A stretch of DNA of 64,000 nt, from positions 76,199,689-76,263,688 of the forward strand of contig NC_044571.1 in NCBI RefSeq assembly GCF_901933205.1, given 5' to 3'. Shown here piece after piece: positions 1-13,900 of the stretch. Numbering within the stretch: position 1 is the stretch's first letter; each line of letters opens with the position of its first letter. Below the pieces are notes generated by a model, which made no database searches, was not told the origin of the DNA, and saw nothing but the letters and a program-made list of their open reading frames with translations. The translations under genes and the position numbers were made by a program. The DNA is from Camarhynchus parvulus. Lineage: Eukaryota > Chordata > Aves > Passeriformes > Thraupidae.

Positions 1-1638
1 ATACTTTTAAGTATAATTTCATTTCTGAAAGGACAAACTCAGCAGCATTAATATTCCCCAGTTGTCTCATTGTCAGCTGGCTGGATTTCATTGTCACATT
101 ATATGTCCATATAACCCCATTCCTGTAAAACTACTGAGCAGTCTAAAAAATTTAACTACAATTTCACATATGTTACAAGGCTATTATCTTCTGATTTTAA
201 TACAACTCCTATTATATGCAGTTTTGCAATCAAAACAATCTTAGACATTTTTATAAATCCTAGCCTTTTGTTAGTGAAATTGAATTTTTTTCAGGGACTA
301 CTTGTTGGTTTAAAGGGAAGGGAGAGGTCAGGACCTAGAACATCACTTTCTTTTTTTAAAAATTATATTTCAAAAATAAAAACTGAGTAATAATCTCAAA
401 AAAAAAATATACATATTATGTAAAGGAATAAAACATGGTACTCTTTTAAGGCTTTGTCATTAATGGCAAGGTCAAACATGGTACTTTTTGCTCCACTGAT
501 TCAGCAACTCACAGCCCAAGTGAGGTCACTGCTTATGCACAGAGCACAATTAAATCAAGGTTAGGCAATCAGGATTCTGTAGTACAAGATAGTGTGCCAG
601 CAAATTACACAGTACTAGGAAATTTACATTTGAAACATGCTTTAGGAAGATTATTTATTCATTTTCATGAGTGAAAATAACCTGTAATTTTATCACTATA
701 ACTGATTCTGTTTATAGAAAACAAGTTAATAACCAAAATGTCTGCCTGAAATCTAAGGATGATTTTACATGTACTCGTATACACGTGACAACAAACAGAA
801 GTGTTTTATACACTGTTTTGTGTGTTGTTTGCATACTCTCAAGATAGCTTTTATGCCACAAATGAGTTGGAGAAATTTCACAAGTTACGTAAATATTTTT
901 TCTAATCAGAATTCAACCTAAAACTCAAAGGTTCCTTTGTACAGCAAGAATTTCCTATCATAATCCTTTCATAAGCACACAGTGTGCAGTCCTTTGCATA
1001 TATGCTTCAATAAAGACAAGGCCTTAGCTGAAGTATGACATTTGGAGAATGAAGTAAAATCATACCATCTGACATCAGAAAATTAGTAATATGTGGCCTA
1101 TTTTTTTTTCTAACCAAAACCAAATTGATTGCAATTCAAGGCTGATATTTCACTGAGTGTATTTGGAAGCTTTCCATCTGGAATATTTACTGAACACTAT
1201 CAGTGAGTTAGTGTGTTTAAGCTCCCAGAGGACTACTCAGGCACAAGGTCCACAGATCAAAGGTGTAGTATTCAAACAATTCATGTAGTTTCTTTCAAGT
1301 ATATTTAAAGTTACTTGGTTTGGGAAAAGTCATCATGGAAGAAAGGTAGTTTTGAGAAGTGACCTGGAAAAAAAGGAGAAGTATCCATTAAATACACAAG
1401 TGGGAAGTGCATAGGGAGGATGTAAAGCTGTTAAAAATATAGATGGATTTGGAGAGAGTTGACAAGACACAGGACAAGCGTGTGGAAATCTAAGGCTATA
1501 CCATGAATGCAAACTGGACTTACTTCAAGTCAGAAATTTACCTTTTTGAAAGATTTGTTAGAATTTCTATAGTTTCATTAGGTGAACAAACCAAACTGAA
1601 TGTATCAAATTATTTTGTAGATTAATGTCTGCATTATT
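1..1638. other. Intergenic, nothing recognised
   Basis: AT-rich DNA without recognisable coding, RNA or repeat features. Confidence 0.7.
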
Positions 1639-1993
1639 GCCTGGAGAAAAAGAGACTTAGGAGACACCTTATCACTCTCTACAACTGCCTGAAAGGAGAG
1701 TGTAGCAATCTGGGGTCAGCCTCTTCTCCCAGGCAACCAGTGACAGGAAAAGAGTCTATAGCCTCAAGCTGTGCCAGTAGAGGTTCAGGTTGGACATCAG
1801 AAAGAATTTCTTCATGGAAATGTTTGTCAGGAATTGGAATCGGCTGCCCATGAAGGTGGTGGACTCATTATCCCTGGTTCAAAAAACAACTGGATGTGGC
1901 CCATAGTGCTAAGGTCTAGTTGTCAAGGTGGTTATAGGACTGGATGATCTTGGAGGGCTTATTTAGCCTAAGTAATTCTATGATTCTGTGATT
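1639..1993 (+). mobile_element. CR1-like LINE fragment, 3' end
   Basis: Starts CCTGGAGAAAA-type, includes the CTGAAAGGAG, CTCTTCTCCCAGG, CCTCAAGCTGTGCC and AGAAAGAATTTCTTC blocks and ends ATTCTATGATTCTGTG, the CR1 3' octamer repeat. 5'-truncated, diverged. Confidence 0.9.
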
Positions 1994-2201
1994 ACCTTAC
2001 ACTTGTACATCATATTTCTGCCTGTACAAATACACATATGCGCTTACCTAAAATTTCCTGCAGACTCTGTCAATCAGGTTCTACCTCAAAATGTCCAGTT
2101 CAAGTAGTCTGGTTATCCAGTTCAAACAGCCTTGTTGAGCAACAAGCTATTTTAAATGACTATGTGTTTGCCCCCAAAATTAAAGGAATGTTCATTTCTC
2201 T

Positions 2202-2398
2202 TTTTTCTTTTCTTTTCTTTTCTTTTCTTTTCTTTTCTTTTCTTTTCTTTTCTTTTCTTTTCTTTTCTTTTCTTTTCTTTTCTTTTCTTTTCTTTTCTTT
2301 TCTTTTCTTTTCTTTTCTTTTCTTTTCTTTTCTTTTCTTTTCTTTTCTTTTCTTTTCTTTTCTTTTCTTTTCTTTTCTTTTCTTTTCTTTTTTTTTTC
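2202..2398 (+). repeat. (TTTTC)n microsatellite, about 37 copies
   Basis: Near-perfect pentanucleotide repeat, all-pyrimidine on this strand, ending in a T run. The long Phe/Leu/Ser and Lys/Arg/Glu open frames here come only from the repeat. Confidence 0.98.
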
Positions 2399-3936
2399 TT
2401 CTTTTCACCTACTTATAAATAATACCAAAACTCTAGGATATGAATCAGAAAGAATAAGAAGAATAAGGAAAAGGAACAGGCAGTTTTTTGGACAGCCTTG
2501 TAACTTGAATTTAATTGACTTGCTTTAAGATCCTCTTTGCTTTATACAAGGCTTTTGTCCTTTGGCTTAATTCATGCTGTTGATTCACAAAACTGACCAG
2601 GACAAATGATATGTTTTGTGACATATATGTACAACTGCTTTATGGCAAAACACATAAAATGACCATGTAGATGCAGAACACTCAAAACTTTAAACAGCAA
2701 CAACAAAGTATCAGTGTATTATGAATTCTTCCTAGGACCCTCTTTTAGTTTGATAAATGAAAAAGAAAAATTAAGATAATCAATTTCGGTGTTGCTTTGT
2801 CTGCTTAAATTTACAGAATATTTCCTGACCCTGCTGGCTGAAGACTGTTATGCTACATTCTCCTTAGCAAGGTCAAGGTAATGAAAGTAGGTGTGTAGAT
2901 GCTATTGTTCTATGAAAACACAAAGAATACTATCGTTAGAGGCCTAAGTGGACTTGTTACTTTTCTTGTTACTATATCTTGTTACTTTTCGCAGATATTG
3001 AAATATTAATATTATCTTGCAGTTCAAGATATTTTTTACCACAAACCACATATTTTTACCGCAAGATATTTTTAACCACAATCTCTTGCAATTGCAAAAT
3101 GTGTATCTTCTTTGGGCTGGAATGAGCAAACAGAACTGATGTAACTATATCTGGGTCACAAAAGTAACAATATATGAGCTAGTCAAAGATTCAAAGATTC
3201 AAAGAGAATCTCAGCCCAGTTTTGACAATTAACCAAGTTTTTTCAACACTTCTATAGTTTAGTGAGGAGTGTCCCTGTTGTTAAACTGTTAGCACTATAT
3301 CCGCTGTGTTGCTAAATGAGGAAATACAAGATTATGAAATTGCTACAGTATTTATAACCTCCTGTTACAGAGCCAGAACAAGTTAGCAAACACTGTTCTT
3401 AAAGCCCTGTTGACATTGTCAATGTTGTTAGATTGCAGAAACAATCCCTCAAAAGAAACAAAGCCAGCTGGGCCAGTGCTTTACCTCACTTTTCTGCCAA
3501 GTGGAACAGTACAGCAAAACTTACATTCAGGCTTCTAAGCAGACAGCAGAATAATGGTCATGAGGAACACTGTGGGACTATATTTAATATATTGTAATAT
3601 TCCTGTTACCACTGATCTGTGGGCAAGGAAGATGTCAAAAAGCAGGAAAAGATTTCTTAGAGTAGTGTTTCTTTCTGCACAAACTTATCAGGTTTTGTTT
3701 TGGTCCTATGTATGTGGTGACTGTTATCAGCTTTTCCTCCGTTCCAGGCAGGTGCCAGGAGCTAGGCTATTCTTGGATCACATGGCTTCTGTGTGTGTGT
3801 ACAAGATAGTCCCACTCATCTCAGCAGCCAGTAGCAGAAGGGAAGTCTTTTCTGTGGCACTTCTTTTAATATCAGTGATAAAATATTGTGTGTGTTCGTT
3901 CGGACTAGATATAAAGAATTTTTTTTTTGTTTTTTA
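2399..3936. other. Intergenic, nothing recognised
   Basis: AT-rich. A TCAAAGAT short tandem is at about 3184-3206. The 127-codon frame at 3554-3937 has no recognised similarity and ends at a CR1 edge. Confidence 0.65.
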
Positions 3937-4131
3937 GTGAGGGTAGTAAAATACTGGAACACGTTTCCCAGAGAGATGGTTGAAGCCTCCATCTATGGAA
4001 AGATTAGAGTCTGGATTAGATGAGATGCTGAGCAACCTGATCTAGTTGAAGATATCCTTGCTGAAGGCATGGGGGTTTAGGCTGGGTGACCTTTAAGATT
4101 CCTTCAACCCAAGTTATTCCATGATTCTATG
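3937..4131 (+). mobile_element. CR1-like LINE fragment, 3' end
   Basis: Diverged copy: TGGAACACGTTTCCCAGAGA-type block, GGTGACCTTTAAGATTCC and a terminal CCATGATTCTATG. Confidence 0.85.
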
Positions 4132-7100
4132 TTTGCAAGTAACATCCATGCTATCACCACCTGCTTATGTTACAAAACTATTTAGAATAAAATGTGGTTG
4201 CTGTTGTGAAATGGAGCAAACAGTGAAGTGCGAGCAGTGTGTAGAGCTCTCAAGTTTATGAGCAGACACAGCCCCTAAAGGGTGCATGCCAAGGGCTGAC
4301 CTGAAAAGAAAAAGACATATAGAAGGGGCAGAAAACAACATACCTACCAACATTAAGTAACATAAACCTTGCAGTTTTTACCTTGTTGCGTAGTATTTCT
4401 CTTTCATCTCTCTGTTGAAAAATCCCTGCCATCAAGAGAATCTGGAGCCCAGTGAGATTTATGATTGATTTTCTCAAACACTCTTCTCACACACTCTTCT
4501 TATCATTCCCTGCTCAGAATACCTGAGGTTTTGCAAATCACTATTAGTGCCTGAAAAATTCCACTGAAGTTAAGGTAGTCAGGGACAGTTGCTGAATGCT
4601 GATGCAAAGGGCTGCCTGTCTGGGTGGAAACAAGCACCACCCAGAAGATCAGGTGAAAGACAAAGAAGAAAAGGAAAAAAAATTCACCCACTCAGAAGAA
4701 GGTAGAAAAAGGAAAGAATTACAGTAACCACAGCAAGCCCACTCATGGTAGGAGCTTTCTGTCTTTGGTAAGTACCAGCATTAATGTCAAAAACATCTCC
4801 AGTCCCTATTTTCCTTTGAAAAAATCCAGTCACATTTTCACATTTTCCAGTCATGATACTGATGTTTTGGCAGACTCAGAGATGAAGGCATGACCTGGTT
4901 AACAGCAGTCAGAATGCTTTGTGTCATTCTGCATCTCAAATTTGGGTGAAAATATGAGTGACCTGAGCTAATTGGTATAAAAATAGGAAAGTGGGGATGG
5001 TGATATGATTTCTATCTGTGCAATGCTCCATTAAGAAAGCAGAATGTTTCATTGTATGCATGCTGCCTACCCTGCATCCAAAGCAGTCAGCACTGCTTTT
5101 ACTTGCAAATATGTACCTTGCAAACATCTATAACTTTATTTCCTATCTACCTATCTTATTGAATCTCTCAGTTAGTGTTATCAGATCCAAAGGCTTTGGA
5201 AGACAAAGTCGGCATCAAGAAGCTCTGAAAACTGCACCCCAAACACAGCAGCTGAACAGATACTCCATCTTTTGAGTAAGAAGTACCTCACACATTTCAG
5301 TGAATGAAGGTTCACCAGAAAATATCAGCCTCCAAAACCACAAAATATAGCCTACCAAGTGCTCTAAATCATGAACATAATGGTACCTGAACATTTAGTT
5401 TTTCCTCATATATGAATAAGACAAGGGCATATCATTTTTCCAGTTGGTAAAAATGAACAAGGGCACTATCCATACTTTGTGTGTGTGTCCATATTGTGTA
5501 CAACCATATGGAGGTATCACTACAGCTTGTGCAGGTGTAATAAAAATAGCACTACCTATCCAACTCATGCCAATAGTGCTGAAGAGGAGGCAGGGATGGC
5601 TGCTAAGATGACCAAAGTTAGTTTTCTCTATGATTAGGTTCTGTTGAGTACATCAGGACTTTATTTTGATGTTTACATGTTGTTTACACTGAAGAACACT
5701 AGATGAAGCCTGCTCTTTTGGTGTAGTACTGATTTGTGGACTCACACATGGTCTGGCAGTGATCTAAGAATTAGAACATGGAAGCAGACAGGCCAAAGCT
5801 TTTCCAGTTAATGCTGCTGACACCCAGGAGAGACAGGTGTCTATGTGTCCTGAAACCCTAAGCCCTATTCCCTTGGCTCTGTTAGTCTCTCATCTTTTCT
5901 TCTCAATTTTCCTCTCAAAACTATATGCAATTCCTGTGTGGGACCAGGCAAGTCCTGGGAGGGCTTATGACGTTGGGCTTCATGGTGATAGAACTATTGG
6001 CATTCCTGAAGATCCAGGCTGCTCCCAGAGGCAGAGAATTGCATGTGCCTGGTGTTACACCCCTGTCCATGTCCATAAGTAACAAGTGAGCTCAGCATCC
6101 TGTCCTTAGATCTGGTGGATGGCTGTATAGTATTCCAGCTGTTGCTCACAGCACACTGTACAATCTGCAAAGACTAATGACATATTCAAAAAGAAAGTAA
6201 AAGCATAATATCAACCCTTAATAACTAATAGAAATTAATATTTTAAAAATACCGAAGCAAAGCCATATCATAAAAACTGTGTCTTTTGCATACTTGAATC
6301 TGACTTCTATAACAAATGAGAGATGAGGGTAAGAACAGATATATTTGCTTTGCCACACAGCAGTTTCTTTAACATTTGAGCCTGTGCAATTACAGACCTA
6401 CAACCAGGTCATGACACTTATCAGATGAGAGGATATGAGTCATCTGAGACTTATGGAAAAGATGCTGAAAGCAGAAGATCCTTAATTTGGTCAGATACAC
6501 AAATGGAAAAAAAAAATTGTAATTACTCCCAATCTACCTTTCTCAGATTCGAAACCAGAAAATGTTACAGGTTCATTTTATCTTATCAATCTGTAAAACA
6601 CCTTCATACTCTCATAATTACACACACGGACAGACTTCAAAGCCAGCTATTGCTAACATTTGTTGAGCTGATGATTTCCACTGTTTCTACTGTGAGCATA
6701 ATTTAATTTGTTTGCTTTATTACTTTTTTCTACAGCTCTAACCAGGTTATTTTTCAAGGCCAACAAAAATAAGGGCAATAGCAGATTGCAGAAATATTTA
6801 ATCTCTTGGCTTTGGAAGGTCTTACTGTGCGTAAGGTATATATGTAAGTGAGGAATTTGGAAAGATGGTGTGCATCAGCTGATTCTATATATTTTGAAAA
6901 ATTGAATAATTTGGCATATTACTTTAGGGTGTATTTTGACCAAATCTCTAGCAAGAAGAGGTTTTCTTGGCTACATGGGAACTGAGGCCCAGACAGCAGA
7001 TCTCAGAACTAAGCTGTTTTATAGACTCAAGTGAGGTGAAGCAGTTTGCATAAAACTTAATACTGCCCTTATTTTCTCTTTACTGTCAGGAATAAAGTCC

Positions 7101-9371
7101 TTACAGATAACTTGAGATTTTATAAAAGAGAAAACACATCCAGTTCTGTAATATGTCTACCGACTTTCTATATGTGCTGTCTCAATCTGTGAAAAAAAGA
7201 AAAAAATTCTCAGTGGCTTTTGTCATGTGCTGCTGAAAGCTAAAACAAGCTGAGTTCTCTAATGCAGAACTTGACTGAGCAAAGTGTACAACAGCAAAAC
7301 GAGATCATCTGTACAAAGAAGCAAAAGAGGAAAAGAATTCCAACTGTTTCCTTTGGCAAGAGAAGAAAAAGGAGAACTAAATTGCCTGTTAAGCCACAAA
7401 AAGCTCTCTAATATTAGCATTAAAAAGGCAAAGATTCATATAATATTTCTTCACTTTGTGAGCAACTTATAAAGATCAAATTTAAAAGGCAGCAATCATT
7501 TAAAATCTATTTATGAAAGAGTCTTTTTATTTAGCAATAATATTCAGTTCATTGCCCAAACATCCATTTCTTGATCAAATATTTCAATCTAATATTTAAG
7601 ATGCCTTTTTAGTGGATCTCTCAGAATCGTTATTGTAACTTTTAAAAAGAAAAGCAGTAATAGAACACTAGGGAGGAAAAACACCCTGGATTATTTTTAT
7701 AGTCATTAATAATTCTGTAAACTCCCAGATTCTTCAATCACAATGTTATTAATTAATTTGGTGGCTCAATTCTTCCCTTAATTACAGAATTTTAATTTGT
7801 AACTTTACCAGCACTTTTCCATCCTGGAAAAGAAAAGAGGAGAGAACTTTCTTCCCACTCCTCTTTCCAGTCAAAGGCTCATCACCTTTTTTTCATTCAG
7901 AAAGGCGGGGAAACCAGCTCCATTAATATTATCAGTAGGCCTCATTCTCCAAGAAAAAATATCTTCAACATTTGGATGGCTCACAGATTCTGGACACACA
8001 AGAGTGCAGACAGAACTTTTGAGTTCTCCCAAATACCCAGACACACCCAGCAGAATTTAACTGAGCAGCATCCATTCTGATGTTAGAAAGAACAGGATCT
8101 TTCTGGTTTGCATTGATAGATCTGTTTCCCTTTGAAATATTGAGTTCTATCTTCCCTCCTCCATTAGATATACCTCTACCCTTGTATAGAATTTCTTGAC
8201 AGAAAATAGAATGCTGCTTTTTCCTAGAAACCTAATATGACATGTATCATTGAAAATTTACTTCTAATTTGATAATTTACTTGGAGATATTTTTTGAATG
8301 AAAAGAAGCACACAGTATTTCTTACTTTTTTTGTGAATGACAGAATCAAAGGAGCAGACAAAATCTCCTATAGCCACTGACTAGTTTCAAAGTCACAAAA
8401 GAAAACTAAATATTAACATATTTACAAATGTATGAATGAATATAAATGCTGCATGTTTGGAGACATGTCCAGGTGAGAATCATTGAGTACAGACTCAATG
8501 AAAGAGGCAATAGACTAAATGGGAACATACAGAATGACAAATAATGAGGCTGAGCCATCAGATACTAATGTGAAAATATCAGGAACTGATTTCTACATCA
8601 CTACACTGCCCCAATATTAAACCTATCATAATCATCCTGATAAAACTTTGAAGTGAAATAAAGTTTCTATGGTTATTTTACAACTTTTTGCAATGTTCTT
8701 AAGTCCCAAAATCATTAGGAAGCCTAGGCATGGCTTTAGTTTCTTGCAGTGTATCAAAACCTGCCATGGAATGTTTGCTAGTCCTGACTTCTGTGTCTTG
8801 CTGTGGCTCCCTCTCTGTCCACCTTGCTGTTGCTGTTTCTTCCAGCAGGAGGGTACAGGTGAGTCATGGCACACAGAGAGTTTCATCCTGACATGGCCTC
8901 AGGGTGTATTTAGAGTGCACAAAATAGCCTGGAAGATTATTCTGGGCCCCACAAGTTAGGTGTATCTTGGCTGATCAACTGATCAACTTTTCAAAATAGC
9001 GTGATACATTTCCCTCTATCTGATAATTTGGATGCTGTGGTCTGTGCTGTGGACTTGGCCCAAAACATGTCAGCTGATGTAACAGAAGTGTGTTGGCATT
9101 AGACAAATCCTACATAGCAAAGAGTAACAAATTCTCCATCAGAGTGATATTGTGGCAATTGCATTTGTAGTGTATTGCATTCTACTCATCCTAGATCCTA
9201 TAGCTGTATATGTGGTAAAAATAATTATATTAAATAAAATATATCCTATATACTCATACAATACTATCCCTGTAAATAAAAGGATTTAAATAAAGAATTA
9301 ACTTCAATTTATTTCCTTTCAAGTGTATCTTATAGCCAACCCCTTGTAGGTTCCCTGCTCAGGCAGTTACA
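4132..9371. other. Intergenic, nothing recognised
   Basis: 5.2 kb of AT-rich DNA with no CR1 copy and no convincing exon. The part 7500-7830 is dense in TAAT-type motifs. Confidence 0.65.
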
Positions 9372-9910
9372 GAACCACAGGATCACAGAATAATTTAGGA
9401 CGCTGCCTTATCCAAGGTCCTCAAGTTGTCCAGTTGAATTTTGAACACCTCTACGAAAGAACACACTGCCTCTCAGAGAAAATATTCTGGTATTTCAAAA
9501 ATAAAAAGTCTAACTGGAATTTTTCAGGTTCCTCTCTTCCTATTGTTGTGTACCTACCTCCAAGGGGAGTCTGACTCCTTGATATCTTCTGATCAGGAAT
9601 CGTAGACAGCAATAAGATTTGCCCCTTGGATTCTCTTTTTCAGGCTGAACAACCATGACTTGCTCAGTCTCTTCTTGTAAGTTCAGTGCTCTGGCTCCCT
9701 GACCACTGGTGACCTCCACGAGTCTCATTCCAGCACATCCATGTCTTAGTTGTACTGGGGAGGCCAGAACTGGGAACAGCATTCCAGATGTACCCCATGA
9801 GTGGAGGTACAAGGGAAGTGGAAGGGTGATTTCCTGTACCCACTGGCTGCGCTAATACAGCCCAAGGTGATGTTGGCTTTCCTTGCTCCAAGGGCAGTAT
9901 ATTCCATGAG
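9372..9910 (-). mobile_element. CR1-like LINE fragment, reverse orientation
   Basis: Begins with the reverse-complement 3' end (ACAGGATCACAGAATAATTT), then AGGCTGAACAACC and CCAGAACTGGGAACAGCATT blocks typical of reversed CR1. Some sections are strongly diverged, so the limits are approximate. Confidence 0.8.
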
Positions 9911-9926
9911 GACCATAACAGTTACA

Positions 9927-9985
9927 GTTTTGTTTTGTTTGTTTTGTTTTGTTTTGTGGGGAACTTTTGTTTTGTTTTGTTTTCT
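9927..9985 (+). repeat. (TTTTG)n low-complexity tract
   Basis: Imperfect TTTTG repeat interrupted once by a GGGGAAC unit. It lies just beyond the 5' end of the reversed CR1. Confidence 0.9.
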
Positions 9986-10830
9986 GTAGCTTTGGATTTG
10001 GTTTTAGTTAATCAAAGCATCTTCCTGGCTTTTTATGAAATATTTATCCCTGCCCAGGTAAATTGGAACTGTACAGAGCTGTGATGGGTCTTTCATATGA
10101 AGAGATCAAAGACACTTAGAAAGCTTTCTAGTTTGTCCAGGACAGACAGAGAGAGAGTGCATTTCTACTTATTACTTCAACAAATGGATGTTTCTTATTG
10201 AATATTCCTGGTTCTGTAATTTGAGCAGAATTTCTTGGATCTCAGTCTACACCCTCAACACCAAATATATTCCACTAAGAGATTTCAGACCTGCTACCAA
10301 GGCTTTTTTTTTCCTCTTTTTTTTTTCCTTTTTCTTTCTGATAAATAAAACATAGAGGAATTTTTAGGATTAGAATAATCCACTTGTATAATAATTTGAA
10401 AAGGAAGAAAAAATTCCATTGCAGTACATCTATTTTTTCAACAAGTATTGTGACTCCTGCCACATTATCACTCATCTATGAGTTGTTGCCATAACCAGCA
10501 GGTTGCTTTCCCACCTTTCCTAATGGATGAGCTGTAACAAAGGCTTTACACTATGAAACGCTTAAAATCAAAAGGCATGTACAGCCTCCAACCAAGGTTT
10601 GGCTGATTTTGTTCAGATAAACTTTGAGATGATTGTATTTTATAAGAAAGGTCAGTGTCCAGTGAGATTAATTTCTTATCTTTCTAAAATTACATCAGTC
10701 TGAGTATGTCACTTCATAATTGTCACAGAATATTGTAGGTTCAAAACTCAGACTATGGTCTACACTGAGCCATCACTGGATTGGAAAAATAAGAAGGAAA
10801 AACTTAGTCTGCTTCCTTTGTTGCATTTCT

Positions 10831-10930
10831 TTATTGGTCTTATAGGCTAAATTACATCTTGATTGTACAAGGTACAATCAAGATGTAATTATTGGTATTA
10901 TAGGCTAAATTACGTCTTGATTGTACAAGG
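10831..10930. repeat. Direct-inverted-direct repeat with 19-bp perfect hairpin
   Basis: Two 42-bp direct copies (10831-10872 and 10889-10930, differing at two bases) with an inverted copy of part of the same unit between them. Arms 10850-10868 and 10872-10890 are perfectly complementary (19 bp, 3-base loop). Confidence 0.95.
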
Positions 10931-13900
10931 CCTCAGAGTGATAAATATATAAAAAATCAACTATCAGACTTAATATTTTTAATTTTTTTTCCTGAAAAAT
11001 TACTTTTGATACACCTGTTCAGGTCCCTCCTGCACAGTGTAGATATCTATTGAGTCACTGTGCCACATCTTTAATATCTGTCATCATTTCAAAAAGATAA
11101 CAAATACCGCTTTTGTATGGGTCAGGGCAGCAGTTCTAGTGCTGTGATCTGGTTCTTATTTGGGTAACTGCATTCTGTTCTATTTGAAAGCTTTTTAATG
11201 TTCTGGTGAAATGGAACATTCTTCATATCCTTTCAGAATTAATGCTAATGCTTTGGAACATTTACTGGCTGGGGCTTAAACCAGAGACAGAAACCTTTTC
11301 TGGGGAGAGAAATCCTGCATTAGTAACAAAGAGCACAATGGATATATCAGTCTACAAGAGGCATCTAAACATGTCAGGATCATTTTCTGGTTAAAGATGG
11401 AATTTGCATTTATGATTTGCTTACTCAAAAACTGCTTTTACTTTGATTTCATAATGATGCCTAAAATACAGAGCTGTGGCTCCAATTCAGATTTCCTTAA
11501 GGATCAGACATGGCAGTTTTGGTCATATTAATTTTTCCTATTTCTTTGTAAAAGGATGAATATAACAAGACACATGAAAAAATAAAGTATCTTGTAAAGA
11601 TTATGTATTAACCTGGAAATTTCAACATTCATTTTCTGGAATACAGATAGTTTCTGATCACTTTCACATCAAATGCATCAGTCTCTCATCATGCTTTTTA
11701 TTTTCCATCTCTTGTGATAGAGCACCTTCACCCAAATACATTGTTGATCATTTTTCATCACTTAAAAGTCAGGACTAAGCACTGTGCTTTGAAAGACTGG
11801 AGAAAGAGGATTGAACTTAGAAAGCAAACACACTAAAGAGATTGAACATATACAACTCATGTCAGAATGTTGATGCAATAAAACCCAGAGGCAAAAACCA
11901 AAGGAAAAGATGCCATTTACTGATTTTAAAAATATATCAATAAAAGAATAGATACAAAGTCAAATGAGGAAAGCTTGAGTTATAGTTTTAACCTTAAATG
12001 GTCCCTGTTTTGCTAGTAGATTTTAAAAGATCCATTTTGTTTATATCACTCATATTTTCTGTCCTTGAGCCAAAGAGGAAAATTTTCTCTTAGCACTCAG
12101 AGAAATGCTACAGTTTGGACATCACTGGGTAGGGTCAGGATATTAAGAATATTTCTTAAATCCATAGTAATAATCTGGGGGACTCTAATACATTCATGTC
12201 ATTTACATCAAATTGTACATAAACATTTATAATAGATATGTTTATATAATATATCATTTATAAAACTATATAAAATGCATTAACATTTCTATATTTAAGT
12301 TATTTATTCTCCTCCACTTTTTTGGCTGGTGACTTCCAATAGCTCAAAACAAGTGTCCCATTCATTTATTGGTTGTATTCTATTAAAAACCAAACTTACA
12401 CACTATTTCAGACCACATTTCTATCTAATCTCTCTGTTCAGATTTTTCAGCTAACATTAGCAGATTTGTGGCAGTCTACTTGTTGGAAATATTGCAGAAG
12501 TCTTGAGGTTCTGGTTTAACATAGGTTTTTCTGGGAATAAGTCATGCAAAAGAACAGGATGAACAGAATTATGATAAAACAAGGCCAGCCAGGCTTCTGT
12601 CCCTGCAGCAGAAACTCCCATGAGTTCCCAAAATGTAACCATGGCATTGGTGTCACCACCAGGTCTTCTCCTTCCTATACATTGCCTCCTTCATCCCTCC
12701 TGCCACCAGCTGTCACCGCTCTGATAACCTTGTTCCTACCTCACTTATCTACTTTTCCATGAGCAGTGATAGTTGTTTGTTTTTTTTTTTTAATTTCATG
12801 GCAAGGAGAGCTCCACAGTTAGCAGGACAGTATGCAATTTTTTTTTTTTTTGGATTTCCCGGTGTGTGTACTGGCCCTCCAAAGTGAAAATGTAGCTATA
12901 ATTTTTTAGCCTAAGGATAGCAAAAGTCAAGGAGAAGCACACCCTAAAATATCCCTGTAAGATGTGTTATGGCCAGAATTTCTAAGGCAGTTTATTTTGA
13001 GATTAATTTTAGGGGAGAGTGATTAACAGCTGTAGCAGGCCTCTGTCTTCTTCTAGGGTTGTATTAAGTGAACATCTCCCTGACATGTATCTCTATCTCT
13101 AGAACAAACTGCGCAATGATCTTAACATTTGTCTTTTGTTTAGATGACTCTAATTTAATATCATTTTCTGTGAGAGGTACCTTTTTTCTGTTAAATACTT
13201 AACATAGAACTCGGACCTCTGATCAGTGACAGACACCTCTAAGGATGATCACAGCACCAGCAATTATCAGTAATAACAGAACTAACAAGATTTTCTGACA
13301 AAGGAATATTTTAGCCAGAGCTTGTCAAAATCAGCCTGAGAAAGTCTGTGCCCTTCACTGTCATGAATAAGTTTGCTTCTTTGGAGTTAGCACAAAGCAC
13401 AGGGAACCATGTCTCTATGTCTTTCCATGTCTAGTTAAGGGACTCATCTGCAAATTGTCATTTCAGGTGAACATGAAAATAGCTTGTGTAACTTGAGGTT
13501 TTACTGTGTGGCAAATCAGCACAGGATTTATTCCACTTTAGTTTAGACAGCCTTCACACCTTATAGAAGATCCAATTCAATTAAAGTGGCGACATTTTTC
13601 ATATTCCAGACAGGTTTCACTATTGATTGAATTTATAAATGGCATGCAGTAATGTTAAATTTCAGCAATGAAATTTAATTTTCTTTGATTCATTTAAGAA
13701 ATGGAGCAATCATGAACCTGCAGGGGTATACCTTCCCTTCACTTCCTGCTGTTTAACATTTCACATCCAAATCAGTGCTTAACAGGCTTGTAGCTTAAAC
13801 CTAGCTCTTTTTTATTCAATAATGAGTAATAAATTAAAATCTGATGATATGTAGGTATAATGTTTGCCTGACAAATCTCCAGTTGTGAGTTTGTTGACAA

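Noticed and set aside
2038..2422. Phe/Leu/Ser and Lys/Arg/Glu-rich open frames
   Set aside because: Pure translation of the (TTTTC)n microsatellite.
10723..10752. CACAGAATATTGTAGGTT resembling a reversed CR1 end
   Set aside because: Similarity stops after about 18 bases; not enough to call an element.
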